Source: Marisediminitalea aggregata
GTDB lineage: Bacteria > Pseudomonadota > Gammaproteobacteria > Enterobacterales > Alteromonadaceae
DNA length: 64,000 nucleotides
Reading direction: 5' to 3'
NCBI RefSeq assembly: GCF_900129565.1
Contig: NZ_FQWD01000001.1
Span: 310,001-374,000 of the forward strand
Part shown: piece after piece, positions 26,008 to 34,555 of the stretch
How positions within the stretch are numbered: position 1 is the first letter of the stretch
Layout of the letters: each line of letters starts with the position of its first letter
Notes under the pieces: generated by a model
Seen by the model: only the letters and a program-made list of their open reading frames with translations
Database searches by the model: none
Told to the model about the DNA's origin: nothing
Translations under genes and position numbers: made by a program

Positions 26008-27269
26008 ATTTTCTGGATGTCCGTCGCGAAACGGTGTTTTTGCTGCGCAAAAAAAGTATAGCCCTGCTGCTACTTGCAGGTTTCCTCCTGGCTTCGTTTT
26101 CAGTGTGGACAGGCTCGGTGGACGTTGCCCAGCAGCACCAAACCATAGAGCGTTTACTGGTTGGGGACAGCGTCGACCGTGAAGAGGTCACCCATAAACA
26201 TCACGATTATGGTTACATTGCCTACTACACATTTCATTTAACCTATGCGCCGCCATCACCGCTGGCATTTGCGGCACTGGGAGTACGTGATATTTACCCG
26301 TGGAAGCACAGGGTAAGGATGCTGGCTCTGGAAGGGCAGATCCACGAGTCTGACACACCGAACCCTGAGCTCGCACTGGCAGGCAAAATAGACTTCACGT
26401 TTGTGATTGCTGTATTTTCGCCGCTGCTACTTATCTTGTTGTTACACGATCTCAGAGCATCTGAGCGCGCTGCTGGCCGTCATGACTTCCTGGTGGTCAC
26501 GGCCAGAACCCGTAACAGCCTGTGGCCTTTGCGTACCGCAATTCTTATGGTCGCACTCTGGCTTGCCCTAATAGTACCGTTTTTGTTGGGCTGCGCTGTG
26601 AATGGCGTAGGCATCGTCGATGTCTTCATGATCAGCGCCATCGTGTTGGTTTATCTGCTTTTTTGGTCAGTCATTTGCTACCTGGTTGCCCGGCTTGCAT
26701 TCCCTGCTCCGGTGCTGGCCTCACTCCTATTAGGCGGTTGGCTACTCACCACATTTATTATTCCTGCGGTGGGCGATGTCGTTATTGAAGAGGCTTATCA
26801 CGGCCCAGAAGGGGGTAACATTCTGATGACCCAGCGGGAAGCAGTAAACGATGCGTGGGATCTGCCACATCAGGTCACTATGGACGCGTTTCTTGAAACG
26901 CATCCACAGTGGCAAGGCAAAACCCAAACCACCAGTTTATTCGAATGGAAATGGTACTTCGCGTTTCAGCAAGTTGGCGACGAAAAAGCCCTGCCCCTGG
27001 CCATTGCTTATCAGCAAACCGCAGAAGATCGCTACCGTGCGGCGGGCTATATTGCGTTGCTTTCACCAGCCACCTTATTAAAGCGAGCTTTAACGCACTG
27101 GGCACACACCGATGCACCGGCGGCCTGGCACTACGAACAACAAGTCAGGGCATTTCACGCTGAATTGCGCCAGTTCTACTACCCGTTTTTATTTAATGGT
27201 ACGCCGTATAGCGAAGCGTCGCTGGCAGACCGCCCTGTTTTCACCCCTTATAAAAATACAGAACGTTAA
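26004..27269 (+). CDS. ABC-2 type permease (DUF3526-like), second subunit
   Basis: The 421-residue protein has the same layout as the preceding permease but is shorter: an N-terminal helix (about 16-34), a periplasmic loop with a His pair (VTHKHHDYGY), four to five helices (about 125-270), and a C-terminal domain that follows them. A DLRASERAAGRHDFLVVTAR segment replaces the coupling helix. It probably forms a heterodimeric channel with the first permease. The stop lies 15 bp before the TonB receptor, so all four genes appear to be one operon. Confidence 0.75.
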   Translation: MNFLDVRRETVFLLRKKSIALLLLAGFLLASFSVWTGSVDVAQQHQTIERLLVGDSVDREEVTHKHHDYGYIAYYTFHLTYAPPSPLAFAALGVRDIYPWKHRVRMLALEGQIHESDTPNPELALAGKIDFTFVIAVFSPLLLILLLHDLRASERAAGRHDFLVVTARTRNSLWPLRTAILMVALWLALIVPFLLGCAVNGVGIVDVFMISAIVLVYLLFWSVICYLVARLAFPAPVLASLLLGGWLLTTFIIPAVGDVVIEEAYHGPEGGNILMTQREAVNDAWDLPHQVTMDAFLETHPQWQGKTQTTSLFEWKWYFAFQQVGDEKALPLAIAYQQTAEDRYRAAGYIALLSPATLLKRALTHWAHTDAPAAWHYEQQVRAFHAELRQFYYPFLFNGTPYSEASLADRPVFTPYKNTER

Positions 27270-27284
27270 CCTGGAAATCTTTCA

Positions 27285-29402
27285 ATGAAACAACAGCATA
27301 CGCACTTTTTAAAACACGCGCTTTCACTGGCCGTTTTAATGGGCATGAATGCCCCGGTCATGGCACAAGACACCAGTTCAGATGATGACGACCTGGAACA
27401 CATTGCAGTGGTAGAGCAGCGTCAGGCTTATCGTGGCAATGTACCACTTAAACAACTGCCCCAATCGGTAGACGTTATCTCTGATGAACTGCTCGACAGC
27501 ATGGGTATCTTTGACCTGCAAACCGCGTTGAAATTTACCAGCGGCATTGCCAGTCAAAATAACTTTGGTGGGCTGTGGGACAGCTTTGCTATCCGCGGTT
27601 TTGCCGGCGACGGCAACCGCCCATCCGGCTATCTTATCAATGGTTTCAACACTGGCCGGGGCTTTGCCGGTAAGCGCGATGCGTCCAGCATTCAGGCCAT
27701 CGAGGTTCTGAAAGGACCGGGTTCTGCACTTTACGGTCGCGGTGAGCCTGGCGGTACCATTAATATCATAACCAAAAAGCCACAGTTTGCTGAAGAAGGC
27801 TATGTTGAAGCCACGGCGGGTAGTTATGGCTTGTACCGTTTGGAAGGCGACTATACCAACGCAATAAATGCCGACCTGGCGTTCCGCGTTAACGGCGCGT
27901 ACGAAGACGCAGAGAGCTTCAGAGATCAGGTAGAAAGCAATAAGCTGTTTATTACCCCTTCTTTGGTTTATGCACTGAGCAAAGACACCAAACTCTTCTA
28001 CGAGCTGGAAATCATTGATCAGGAAGCTAACTTTGACCGCGGAATTTCGATTCCGAATGGCCAGTTTGGCGTCGTCCCTATTGATACGTTTTACGGCGAG
28101 CCCAATGATGGCCCAAATGAAATCAAAGGCGTTGCTCACCAGCTATCGATACAATCCAAGCTTAATGATAACTGGAGTATCAACGGTGGGCTCAGCTACC
28201 GAGATTCGTCATTTGAAGGTTTCTCAACAGAACCAGAATTGTCTTCGGGCCGACAGCTACTCTACGTCGACGGTGAAACGCTATCGCGTCAGCGTCGCTA
28301 TCGCGATTACGACACCACGGACCTATCTGGCCGCGTTGAGTTAAGTGGCGAAGTGGCAACCGGCGATTTGACGCACCACATTCTGATTGGAGCAGATGCC
28401 TATGACTACGAGTACGACCAGTTAATGATGCGCTGGCGCACCGCCTGGGGCGCGGGGGACACCACCTACTCAGTGGATTTACTGGACCCTCAGTATGGTC
28501 AGGCACAACCCGAAGTAGCGCCGTTGATTGATTCTAATGAACAGCAGCAAGCCTTTGGTCTGTACGTACAGGACCAGATTGATATCAACGACCAGTTCAA
28601 AGTGCTATTCGGCTTGCGTTTTGACGACTTCGAGCAGGAAATCAATGGCGTTAACACACTCGACCAGACAGCAACCAGTCCGCGTTTGGGTGCGGTATAC
28701 CTGCCCAACGAACAATTTTCGTTTTACCTCAGCTACTCTGAAGGCTTCAGCCCGAACAGCGGCGTAGATAACGACGGCAATCCGTTTGATCCGGAAGAAA
28801 GTAAGTCCTATGAAGGCGGCATGAAGTTCAGCTCTGCCGATGAGGCTATCAACGGTACGCTGGCGATCTTCCATGCAGAAAAATCCAACATTCTGGCTGC
28901 AGACCCTGTAAATGGCGGCACGATTGCCATTGGCGAAGTGGAAAGCTCAGGTATCGAGGTAGATATTGATGCTGCTATCACCGACGCCACGGTAATGACC
29001 TTTTCTTACGCCTATATTGATGCGGCTACCCAAAACACCGTCACCAACCCGGATTGGGGGGTGGAAATCGCAGCAGGTACGCCATTGGTTAACGTGCCAG
29101 AACATGCATTCAACCTGACCGCCACGCATAGCCTGATGCTTGCCGGCTACGCTACGCGTATTTCTGCTGGTATTACCCACGTTGGTGAGCGAGTAGGTGA
29201 TGCGGTTGCACCAGAATACAAACTTCCCAATTACACCATTGTGGATTTGTCTGGCACAGTAGACATCACCCCGGACCTGACCGTGCGTCTGGTAATCGAC
29301 AACCTGTTCGACAAAACCTACTACGACAACTCTTACTCTGCACTGTGGACACAGCCGGGCAGACCACGCATGGCGCGAGCAAGCATACGCTACGCGTTCT
29401 AA
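27285..29402 (+). CDS. Zur-controlled TonB-dependent siderophore-type receptor
   Basis: The 705-residue protein has a signal peptide (ending APVMAQ) and the plug of the TonB-siderophor family (TIGR01783, FhuA/FpvA type): KQLPQSVDVISDELL, FAIRGF, IEVLKGPGSALYGRGEPGG and TINIITKKP. The barrel ends in Phe with the LFDKTYYDNSY segment usual in that family. Members include receptors for hydroxamates and for opine metallophores such as CntO. As the last gene of a Zur-box operon it more likely takes up a zinc complex than an iron one. The first 40 mature residues are Asp-rich. A terminator follows. Confidence 0.85.
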   Translation: MKQQHTHFLKHALSLAVLMGMNAPVMAQDTSSDDDDLEHIAVVEQRQAYRGNVPLKQLPQSVDVISDELLDSMGIFDLQTALKFTSGIASQNNFGGLWDSFAIRGFAGDGNRPSGYLINGFNTGRGFAGKRDASSIQAIEVLKGPGSALYGRGEPGGTINIITKKPQFAEEGYVEATAGSYGLYRLEGDYTNAINADLAFRVNGAYEDAESFRDQVESNKLFITPSLVYALSKDTKLFYELEIIDQEANFDRGISIPNGQFGVVPIDTFYGEPNDGPNEIKGVAHQLSIQSKLNDNWSINGGLSYRDSSFEGFSTEPELSSGRQLLYVDGETLSRQRRYRDYDTTDLSGRVELSGEVATGDLTHHILIGADAYDYEYDQLMMRWRTAWGAGDTTYSVDLLDPQYGQAQPEVAPLIDSNEQQQAFGLYVQDQIDINDQFKVLFGLRFDDFEQEINGVNTLDQTATSPRLGAVYLPNEQFSFYLSYSEGFSPNSGVDNDGNPFDPEESKSYEGGMKFSSADEAINGTLAIFHAEKSNILAADPVNGGTIAIGEVESSGIEVDIDAAITDATVMTFSYAYIDAATQNTVTNPDWGVEIAAGTPLVNVPEHAFNLTATHSLMLAGYATRISAGITHVGERVGDAVAPEYKLPNYTIVDLSGTVDITPDLTVRLVIDNLFDKTYYDNSYSALWTQPGRPRMARASIRYAF

Positions 29403-29427
29403 TCAGCCAGTTCTTACCAGGGTTTGA

Positions 29428-29454
29428 AACGATCCGCATTGCGGGTCGTTTTTT
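29428..29454 (+). terminator. Rho-independent terminator of the ABC-2/receptor operon
   Basis: The stem AACGATCCGC / GCGGGTCGTT (29428-29437 and 29441-29450, one G-T pair) is followed by TTTT. It is flanked by a wider inverted repeat GGTTTGAAAC / GTTTCAAACC (29421-29430 and 29464-29473). Confidence 0.85.
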
Positions 29455-29553
29455 CTCGCAACGGTTTCAAACCGGGCCTGATACACCATTAAAATCGCTT
29501 AGCATCTACTGATATACTTTGATCAAATGGCTCTCCATTTCGCAGGCAAAACC

Positions 29554-30597
29554 ATGTCACAGCAACCTATTCACAATGTTCCGACCAATATCATTACCGG
29601 CTTTCTGGGCGTGGGTAAATCATCGGCAATTCTGCATTTACTCACCCAAAAGCCCGCCCATGAACGTTGGGCTATTCTGGTGAATGAATTTGGTGAAATT
29701 GGTATTGATAAAAGTCTGTTTGAAGGACAGTTAACAGCGGAAAATGGCGTATTCATTCGCGAGGTGCCCGGCGGGTGCATGTGCTGTGCAGCCAGCCTGC
29801 CTATGCAAATTGCGCTGAACCAATTGCTGGCAACATCGCGCCCCCATCGTTTGTTGATTGAACCCACCGGCCTGGGCCATCCTAAAGAAGTGATGCAGGT
29901 TCTCACCGCCGAGCACTATCAACCCGTACTGTCGATACAAAAGACCCTGACACTGGTCGATGCCCGTAAATTAAGTGACGAACGTTATACACAGCACGAT
30001 ACGTTTAACCAGCAGCTTGGTATTGCCGATGTGATCGTAGCCAACAAATGTGACCTGTACTCGGATCAGGATAAAGTCAGGCTACAGCAGTACGTAGCAG
30101 CACACTGCCAGCCTGACACCACCATTGTACAAACCCAATTCGGCCAACTGTCGTTAGATACCCTGGAAGGTCGGGCGACTAACTATGCTCAATCCTACCA
30201 GCCTCAACACGATCATAGTCATGCTCATGACCATAATCATGAACATGCAGACAATGATTCGAGCAAAACACTGGCTGCCGATCAGGATTTACCGGCCAAT
30301 GGCATGTTTAGCGCGAACAATAAAGGAGAGGGTTTTGTCAGCACCGGATGGCGTTTTTCCCATGACATTGTGTTTGACCATTCGGCGTTGAAGACATGCC
30401 TGTCTGCGCTTCGTGCCGAGCGGTTGAAAGGTGTCTTTATTACCAACAACGGGGTATTTGGGTATAACCTGACTGACGATGGATTAACTGAAATGCAACT
30501 GGACGATTGCGAGGAAAGTCGTGTCGAAGTGATTGCGACTGACATACCTGACTCACTGGAAGCTCAGTTAACTGCCTGCTTTCTCGTTAGCAAATAG
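29554..30597 (+). CDS. COG0523 (CobW/ZigA-like) GTPase with a His-rich metal-binding segment
   Basis: The 347-residue protein has the G3E GTPase P-loop GFLGVGKSS (16-24), the metal-site motif CMCC (75-78), an IEPTGLGHP switch II, and NKCD for guanine recognition. A His/Asp-rich segment with alternating DH and NH (about residues 218-235) splits the GTPase domain from the CobW_C domain. COG0523 proteins of this kind insert or buffer zinc when zinc is scarce. Position between a Zur-controlled operon and the zrgA locus fits. ATG 29554 is chosen; ATG 29527 would add nine residues. No Zur box is visible directly before it. Confidence 0.87.
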   Translation: MSQQPIHNVPTNIITGFLGVGKSSAILHLLTQKPAHERWAILVNEFGEIGIDKSLFEGQLTAENGVFIREVPGGCMCCAASLPMQIALNQLLATSRPHRLLIEPTGLGHPKEVMQVLTAEHYQPVLSIQKTLTLVDARKLSDERYTQHDTFNQQLGIADVIVANKCDLYSDQDKVRLQQYVAAHCQPDTTIVQTQFGQLSLDTLEGRATNYAQSYQPQHDHSHAHDHNHEHADNDSSKTLAADQDLPANGMFSANNKGEGFVSTGWRFSHDIVFDHSALKTCLSALRAERLKGVFITNNGVFGYNLTDDGLTEMQLDDCEESRVEVIATDIPDSLEAQLTACFLVSK

Positions 30598-30621
30598 CAA
30601 GCAGTGACAACTGATTCAGGC

Positions 30622-30656
30622 GAAGGCCGTTATTTACTCAGGCACTGGCCTTCTTT
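30622..30656 (+). terminator. Terminator-like hairpin between converging genes
   Basis: GAAGGCC / GGCCTTC (30622-30628 and 30647-30653) with an 18-base loop is followed by TTT. It overlaps the 3' end of the DUF2608 gene. Confidence 0.5.
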
Positions 30657-31541
30657 ATAGCGCTCAGGAAAGATAGCTTTCAGCGTATGCGTAAGCTGAT
30701 CATAGTCACTTGCCAGGTCATTTGCTTGCTCTGCGCTTAACACCTGTCCGAATGTTTCTACTCGTTCAGCTTCGACATGCGTGTAGTGGAACACGCGCAT
30801 GTCGACTGATTCATGCTGCCACCGCTCATGCATATTGTCGATGTTGTGTTGCGAGTCATCGATAAACACGATGGCGTCGAACTCACGACCGGTTTTAGCC
30901 AGTATCCACGCCAGCATGTCGCCTTTGTGCATGCCCGTCGTCATCATAATCCCGCGGCTGTAACTCATTTCGCGTGCCAGCAATTCCCGGTATGTCACAT
31001 CGGTGTCGCCATTTGGTGTAAGTGCATTCAGGCTGGCATCAATGCCCTTGTTGTACAGCTCTCTTTCCGTCGGTGAGCGATAATCAGGTGAACGCGATGT
31101 CAGCAACATCATGGGGTTGCCTTGCGCCTGCCATTGCTCTATCAAACCCGGAACCTGTGACTCAGTCAACGCCATAGGACTTAGCTCGTAAAGCATGCCG
31201 ATGACATCCTCAAACAAACAACTCACGGTTTGTTCTGGCGACGGCTTTACTGCCAGTTTTCCGCGCTGCCACTGGTACCATATATCCCCGCCCAGTCCGC
31301 CGTTATTGGTAAGCAGCGTATTGTCGATATCAGACACTATCAATACATTTTCAGGTTTGTATTGTTGATTGAGCGTTTGCACAACCGGCGCAATCTGATT
31401 GAATGTCGTGACTTCTTCAATCATGACGCCTTGATTTAACCGCGCCGGCGAACTGGCGCAGGCAGATAGTGTAAAAACAGCAAAAAACGCCAACCAGATC
31501 GCTGCTCGCTTATCTTTCCATTGCAAAGAAAAAGACGTCAT
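30630..31541 (-). CDS. DUF2608 HAD-superfamily lipoprotein
   Basis: The 303-residue protein has a membrane-anchor signal with lipobox LSAC (Cys about 28) and the HAD nucleophile motif VSDIDNTLL. Further HAD elements are LLTSRSP (motif II) and IVFIDDSQHN (motif IV). These fit DUF2608, a HAD branch found in gammaproteobacteria whose substrate is unknown. It faces the COG0523 gene head to tail. ATG 31541 is chosen; a TTG at 31556 would add five residues. Whether it belongs to the zinc island is unclear. Confidence 0.75.
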   Translation of the reverse strand: MTSFSLQWKDKRAAIWLAFFAVFTLSACASSPARLNQGVMIEEVTTFNQIAPVVQTLNQQYKPENVLIVSDIDNTLLTNNGGLGGDIWYQWQRGKLAVKPSPEQTVSCLFEDVIGMLYELSPMALTESQVPGLIEQWQAQGNPMMLLTSRSPDYRSPTERELYNKGIDASLNALTPNGDTDVTYRELLAREMSYSRGIMMTTGMHKGDMLAWILAKTGREFDAIVFIDDSQHNIDNMHERWQHESVDMRVFHYTHVEAERVETFGQVLSAEQANDLASDYDQLTHTLKAIFPERYKEGQCLSK

Positions 31542-31627
31542 ATCGAATACCAACAAAAAACACAGCCATTATCATACATGAACATTATAAACACTAAGCC
31601 CGTTGACACGACGAACTGTGCGAACCA

Positions 31628-32139
31628 CTAGCTGAATGCCTCACGTTCAAGGGCGACAAAGGTCCACACGTCGCCACTCTCGCGCAAAAAACGCCCTTCT
31701 GCTTTGAGATCTCCACGCCTCTTGTCGGGTGTGAAACCCAATTTGTGTAAAATTTTTCCAGACGGTGCATTGGCCAATTTTAAGTAGTGCGCATTTAACG
31801 TTCGCATGCCCAATATGCGAAACGCGGCATCTGCCATTAACCAGGCTGCCCGGGAACCCAGCCCCTTCCCCCAGTATTCAACACCGAGCCAGTACGACAA
31901 CTCAGCTTCGCGTTGTTGCCAGTCAATTTTCTTTAAAATACAGCAGCCAGCTGGCTTACCTTCTACCAGCAGCACATAGTGCATCTCCTGACTGGCTGCA
32001 CCAGACTGGTATTCATCCACTGTCTGGCATCGTCTTCCGAACAGTTAAGCGGGACACCGCTTGTCTGCGCAATGCGATCATCTGCAGCCACCCTGGCCAA
32101 AGACGACAAATGCGATTCCTGAATAAGCGCTAAGTTCAT
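31628..32139 (-). pseudogene. GNAT N-acetyltransferase gene split by a frameshift
   Basis: An ATG at 32139, five bases after AGGA, opens MNLALIQESHLSSLARVAAD, which continues to SEDDARQWM, the usual start of a GNAT domain. The frame is then lost near 32017-32022. The next frame resumes DEYQSGAASQEMHYVLLVEG and continues through the GNAT core (SYWLGVEYWGKGLGSRAAWL, the acetyl-CoA loop) to a stop at 31628. One missing base in the GG run after the Trp codon would explain the break. It is either an inactive gene or a sequencing error. It is divergent from zrgA. Confidence 0.72.
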
Positions 32140-32252
32140 AAGAGTCCTGTTAAATAAAACACACATCGGCACCAGATAATTACTGCCGAGCCACGACAGT
32201 TTGCATGAAACAGTCTATGTCCTGCAATGCATTGTATCGGCTAAAATTGCCG

Positions 32253-32291
32253 CGACAACAGAAATGTTATAACATAACATTCCTGTTGTCG
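32253..32291. promoter_or_regulatory. Zur box inside a larger imperfect palindrome, upstream of zrgA
   Basis: The Zur core TGTTATAACATAACA (32265-32279) has one mismatch from symmetry. The wider GAAATGTTATAACATAACAT is close to the extended Zur consensus. It is framed by CGACAACAG / CTGTTGTCG (32253-32261 and 32283-32291), making a 39-bp imperfect palindrome 19 bp before the zrgA ATG. Confidence 0.85.
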
Positions 32292-32309
32292 TAAAAAGAA
32301 TCTGAAGCC

Positions 32310-32861
32310 ATGTTGAAAAATAGCGTTATTCATAGAATCTGCAATATCACCGTATGCCGGTTAACTACAGCCACAAAACGCGCCTTAGTCTTCGCGTGTT
32401 ACTTATTTTTACCGGCTTCTGCGCTTGCCAACGAGCATGCCCATATACATGGTCATGGCCAATTGCTTATCGCTCAGGATGGCAGTCACTGGCAATTGGT
32501 ATTCAAATTTCCTGCAGAGGATCTATTAAATATTGAACACCCGGCTCACAATCATGAAAACGATTCGCAAACGCCAACAATCACTTCACAATTTAAAACA
32601 CCCTCCGCTGTCTTCAGCATTGCCGAAGGTGAGTGCACAACCGCCAAATCGGACCTTGAGCTGCCAGATATTCATCACTCAGACCAACATGAAGATATCA
32701 ATCTGACCTACTGGTTGACGTGCAGCGAGCCATTGCGCCAGCTGACTATTTCTGTATTTGACCTGACTCCCTCGCTGGATGAACTGGAGGTGCAATGGGT
32801 CACTGCTAATGGGCAGGGGCGGACAGAATTAACGCCCACAATCCGAGAACTAACGCTGTAA
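32310..32861 (+). CDS. zrgA: ZrgA-like periplasmic zinc-binding protein (DUF2796)
   Basis: The 183-residue protein has a signal peptide (to about ASALAN, residue 41) followed at once by the His cluster EHAHIHGHGQLL, the hallmark of DUF2796. A second His/Asp group (HNHEND) and DIHHSDQHED lie in the middle, and two cysteines (about 110 and 139) may pair. ZrgA of Vibrio cholerae belongs to this family and takes part in zinc uptake together with an ABC transporter. The strong Zur box in front and the COG0523, DUF1826, DUF3299 and ABC genes nearby agree. The N-terminal part before the signal is long (about 20 residues), so a later start is possible. Confidence 0.82.
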   Translation: MLKNSVIHRICNITVCRLTTATKRALVFACYLFLPASALANEHAHIHGHGQLLIAQDGSHWQLVFKFPAEDLLNIEHPAHNHENDSQTPTITSQFKTPSAVFSIAEGECTTAKSDLELPDIHHSDQHEDINLTYWLTCSEPLRQLTISVFDLTPSLDELEVQWVTANGQGRTELTPTIRELTL

Positions 32862-32949
32862 TGCCAAAGCTGGCTGCCATGTCTGTTGGTCAAATTAACC
32901 ACATGGGTCATTCATCCCTTTTCAAATTAACGTTTTTTAGGAAGCTACA

Positions 32950-33357
32950 ATGGAACTCACACAACGCTTAGGCGACAAGATTGCCATCGCGCTTTCTTCC
33001 CTTTGTGTCATTCACTGTCTGGCGACACCACTTATTCTCATTATTTTGCCGTCGTTGGGGGCACTTGTTGCCGACAACCACGAGATGTTTCATCAGGTTA
33101 TTCTGTTTTTTGTGCTCCCGGTTGGGGTACTAGCACTGTGGGCCGGATACCGCCATCACCACAATCTCAGTATTTTATTGATTGGATTAGCTGGCCTGGG
33201 ACTGCTTTTAATTGCTGCATTCTTTGGACATGACTACTTCGGTGAAACAGGTGAAACCGCGCTTACCATTTTTGCATCACTGATTATTGCCACAGCCCAT
33301 GTGCGCAACTTCCAATCAAACCAAATAATGCCAACAGGAGACTGTCACCATGACTAA
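32950..33357 (+). CDS. MerC-family membrane protein
   Basis: The 135-residue protein has four predicted membrane helices. The first carries LSSLCVIHCLATPLI, the metal-binding Cys-His-Cys segment of MerC-like proteins. A His-rich loop (YRHHHN) follows helix two, and the C-terminus ends GDCHHD. MerC proteins are known from mercury operons, but chromosomal relatives often sit in zinc loci. Here it lies between zrgA and a COG0523 gene and overlaps the latter by eight bases, so zinc rather than mercury is the likely metal. AGGA lies seven bases before the ATG. Confidence 0.8.
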   Translation: MELTQRLGDKIAIALSSLCVIHCLATPLILIILPSLGALVADNHEMFHQVILFFVLPVGVLALWAGYRHHHNLSILLIGLAGLGLLLIAAFFGHDYFGETGETALTIFASLIIATAHVRNFQSNQIMPTGDCHHD

Positions 33358-34552
33358 CTTTAAGCGACTTCCCGTCACCGTGCTATCGGGTTTTCTGGGC
33401 GCAGGAAAAACCACCGTATTAAGCTATATTCTGAATAACCGTGAAGGCCTCAGAGTCGCAGTAATTGTGAACGACATGAGCGAAATAAACATCGATGCTG
33501 CCGTACTAAAAAACGAAGTATCGCTGAATCGCAGCGAGGAAAAACTGGTAGAGATGAGCAACGGATGCATTTGCTGCACACTGCGGGAAGACCTGCTGAT
33601 TGAGGTGCGCGCACTGGCCAGCAGCGGTAAATTTGATTACCTGGTAATTGAATCAACCGGTATCTCTGAGCCTTTACCCGTGGCCGAAACCTTTACCTTT
33701 GAAGACGAAGATGGCGTGACTCTGGCCGATGTTGCTCAGCTCGATACCATGGTAACGGTTGTTGATGCGGTGAATTTTGCAAAAGACTTTGAAGAAGCAA
33801 AATACCTGCAGGAAACCGGAGAATCACTGGGTGAAGAAGACGAGCGTAGCGTGGCGGATTTACTCATTGATCAGATTGAATTTGCGGATGTGCTACTGCT
33901 TAGTAAAACCGATTTAATTAACCAGCAGCAGGCCGAGCAGTTAACCGCGATTCTTCGTACGCTGAATACCCGCGCGCGAATCATCCCTATCGCTAATGGC
34001 AATGTGAACGTAAAAGACGTGCTAGGCACCCACCTGTTTGATTTTGAGCAAGCGCAACAAGCACCGGGCTGGTTAAAAGAAATGCGCGGTGAACACACAC
34101 CGGAAACAGAAGAATACGGTATAAGCAGTTTCACCTACACCGCCAGACGCCCGTTTTACCCGCAGCGCTTTTATGATTTCCTGCACAATAGCGAGGGCTA
34201 CGGTAAGCTGCTGCGCTCAAAAGGCTACTTCTGGCTTGCCAGTCGCCCTTTTTATGCCGGGCAATGGAGTCAGGCCGGGGGTATCGCGCGTTATGGCTAC
34301 GGCGGTTTGTTCTGGAAAGCAGTTGACCCAAAAGACTGGCCGGAAGACGAGGAGTACCGTAAGTCGATCATGGAGCAATGGCAGGAACCGTTCGGCGATA
34401 TGCGACAGGAACTGGTATTCATTGGTCAGAACCTCGATGAAGGCGCGGTGACCAAAGCACTGGACGATTGCCTGCTGGATGACGATATGTTGCTCCAGGG
34501 CCGAGAAGTCTGGCAGATGCTGCCGGACCCTTTTCCTGTGTGGGAGCAATAG
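33350..34552 (+). CDS. zigA: COG0523 zinc metallochaperone GTPase (ZigA/YciC-like)
   Basis: The 400-residue protein has the P-loop GFLGAGKTT (14-22), the CICC metal motif (about 72-75), IESTGISEP as switch II, and SKTD for guanine binding. The C-terminal CobW_C domain contains RRPFYPQRF and the YGGLFWKAVDPKDWP block of the 400-residue ZigA/YciC class. Such GTPases deliver zinc to client enzymes during starvation and are usually Zur-controlled. The start overlaps the merC gene, and DUF1826 follows three bases after the stop, so zrgA, merC, zigA and DUF1826 probably form one Zur operon. Unlike the COG0523 protein at 29.6 kb it has no His-rich segment. Confidence 0.87.
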   Translation: MTNFKRLPVTVLSGFLGAGKTTVLSYILNNREGLRVAVIVNDMSEINIDAAVLKNEVSLNRSEEKLVEMSNGCICCTLREDLLIEVRALASSGKFDYLVIESTGISEPLPVAETFTFEDEDGVTLADVAQLDTMVTVVDAVNFAKDFEEAKYLQETGESLGEEDERSVADLLIDQIEFADVLLLSKTDLINQQQAEQLTAILRTLNTRARIIPIANGNVNVKDVLGTHLFDFEQAQQAPGWLKEMRGEHTPETEEYGISSFTYTARRPFYPQRFYDFLHNSEGYGKLLRSKGYFWLASRPFYAGQWSQAGGIARYGYGGLFWKAVDPKDWPEDEEYRKSIMEQWQEPFGDMRQELVFIGQNLDEGAVTKALDDCLLDDDMLLQGREVWQMLPDPFPVWEQ

Positions 34553-34555
34553 TCG

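Noticed and set aside
27378..28139. A 253-codon minus-strand open frame inside the Zur-controlled TonB receptor
   Set aside because: It lies fully within a clear receptor gene, its product looks like no known protein, and long antisense frames are common in this codon usage.
32950..33357. Mercury resistance, suggested by the MerC-like gene
   Set aside because: No merA, merT, merP or merR gene is nearby and the gene sits in a Zur-type operon, so zinc is more likely.
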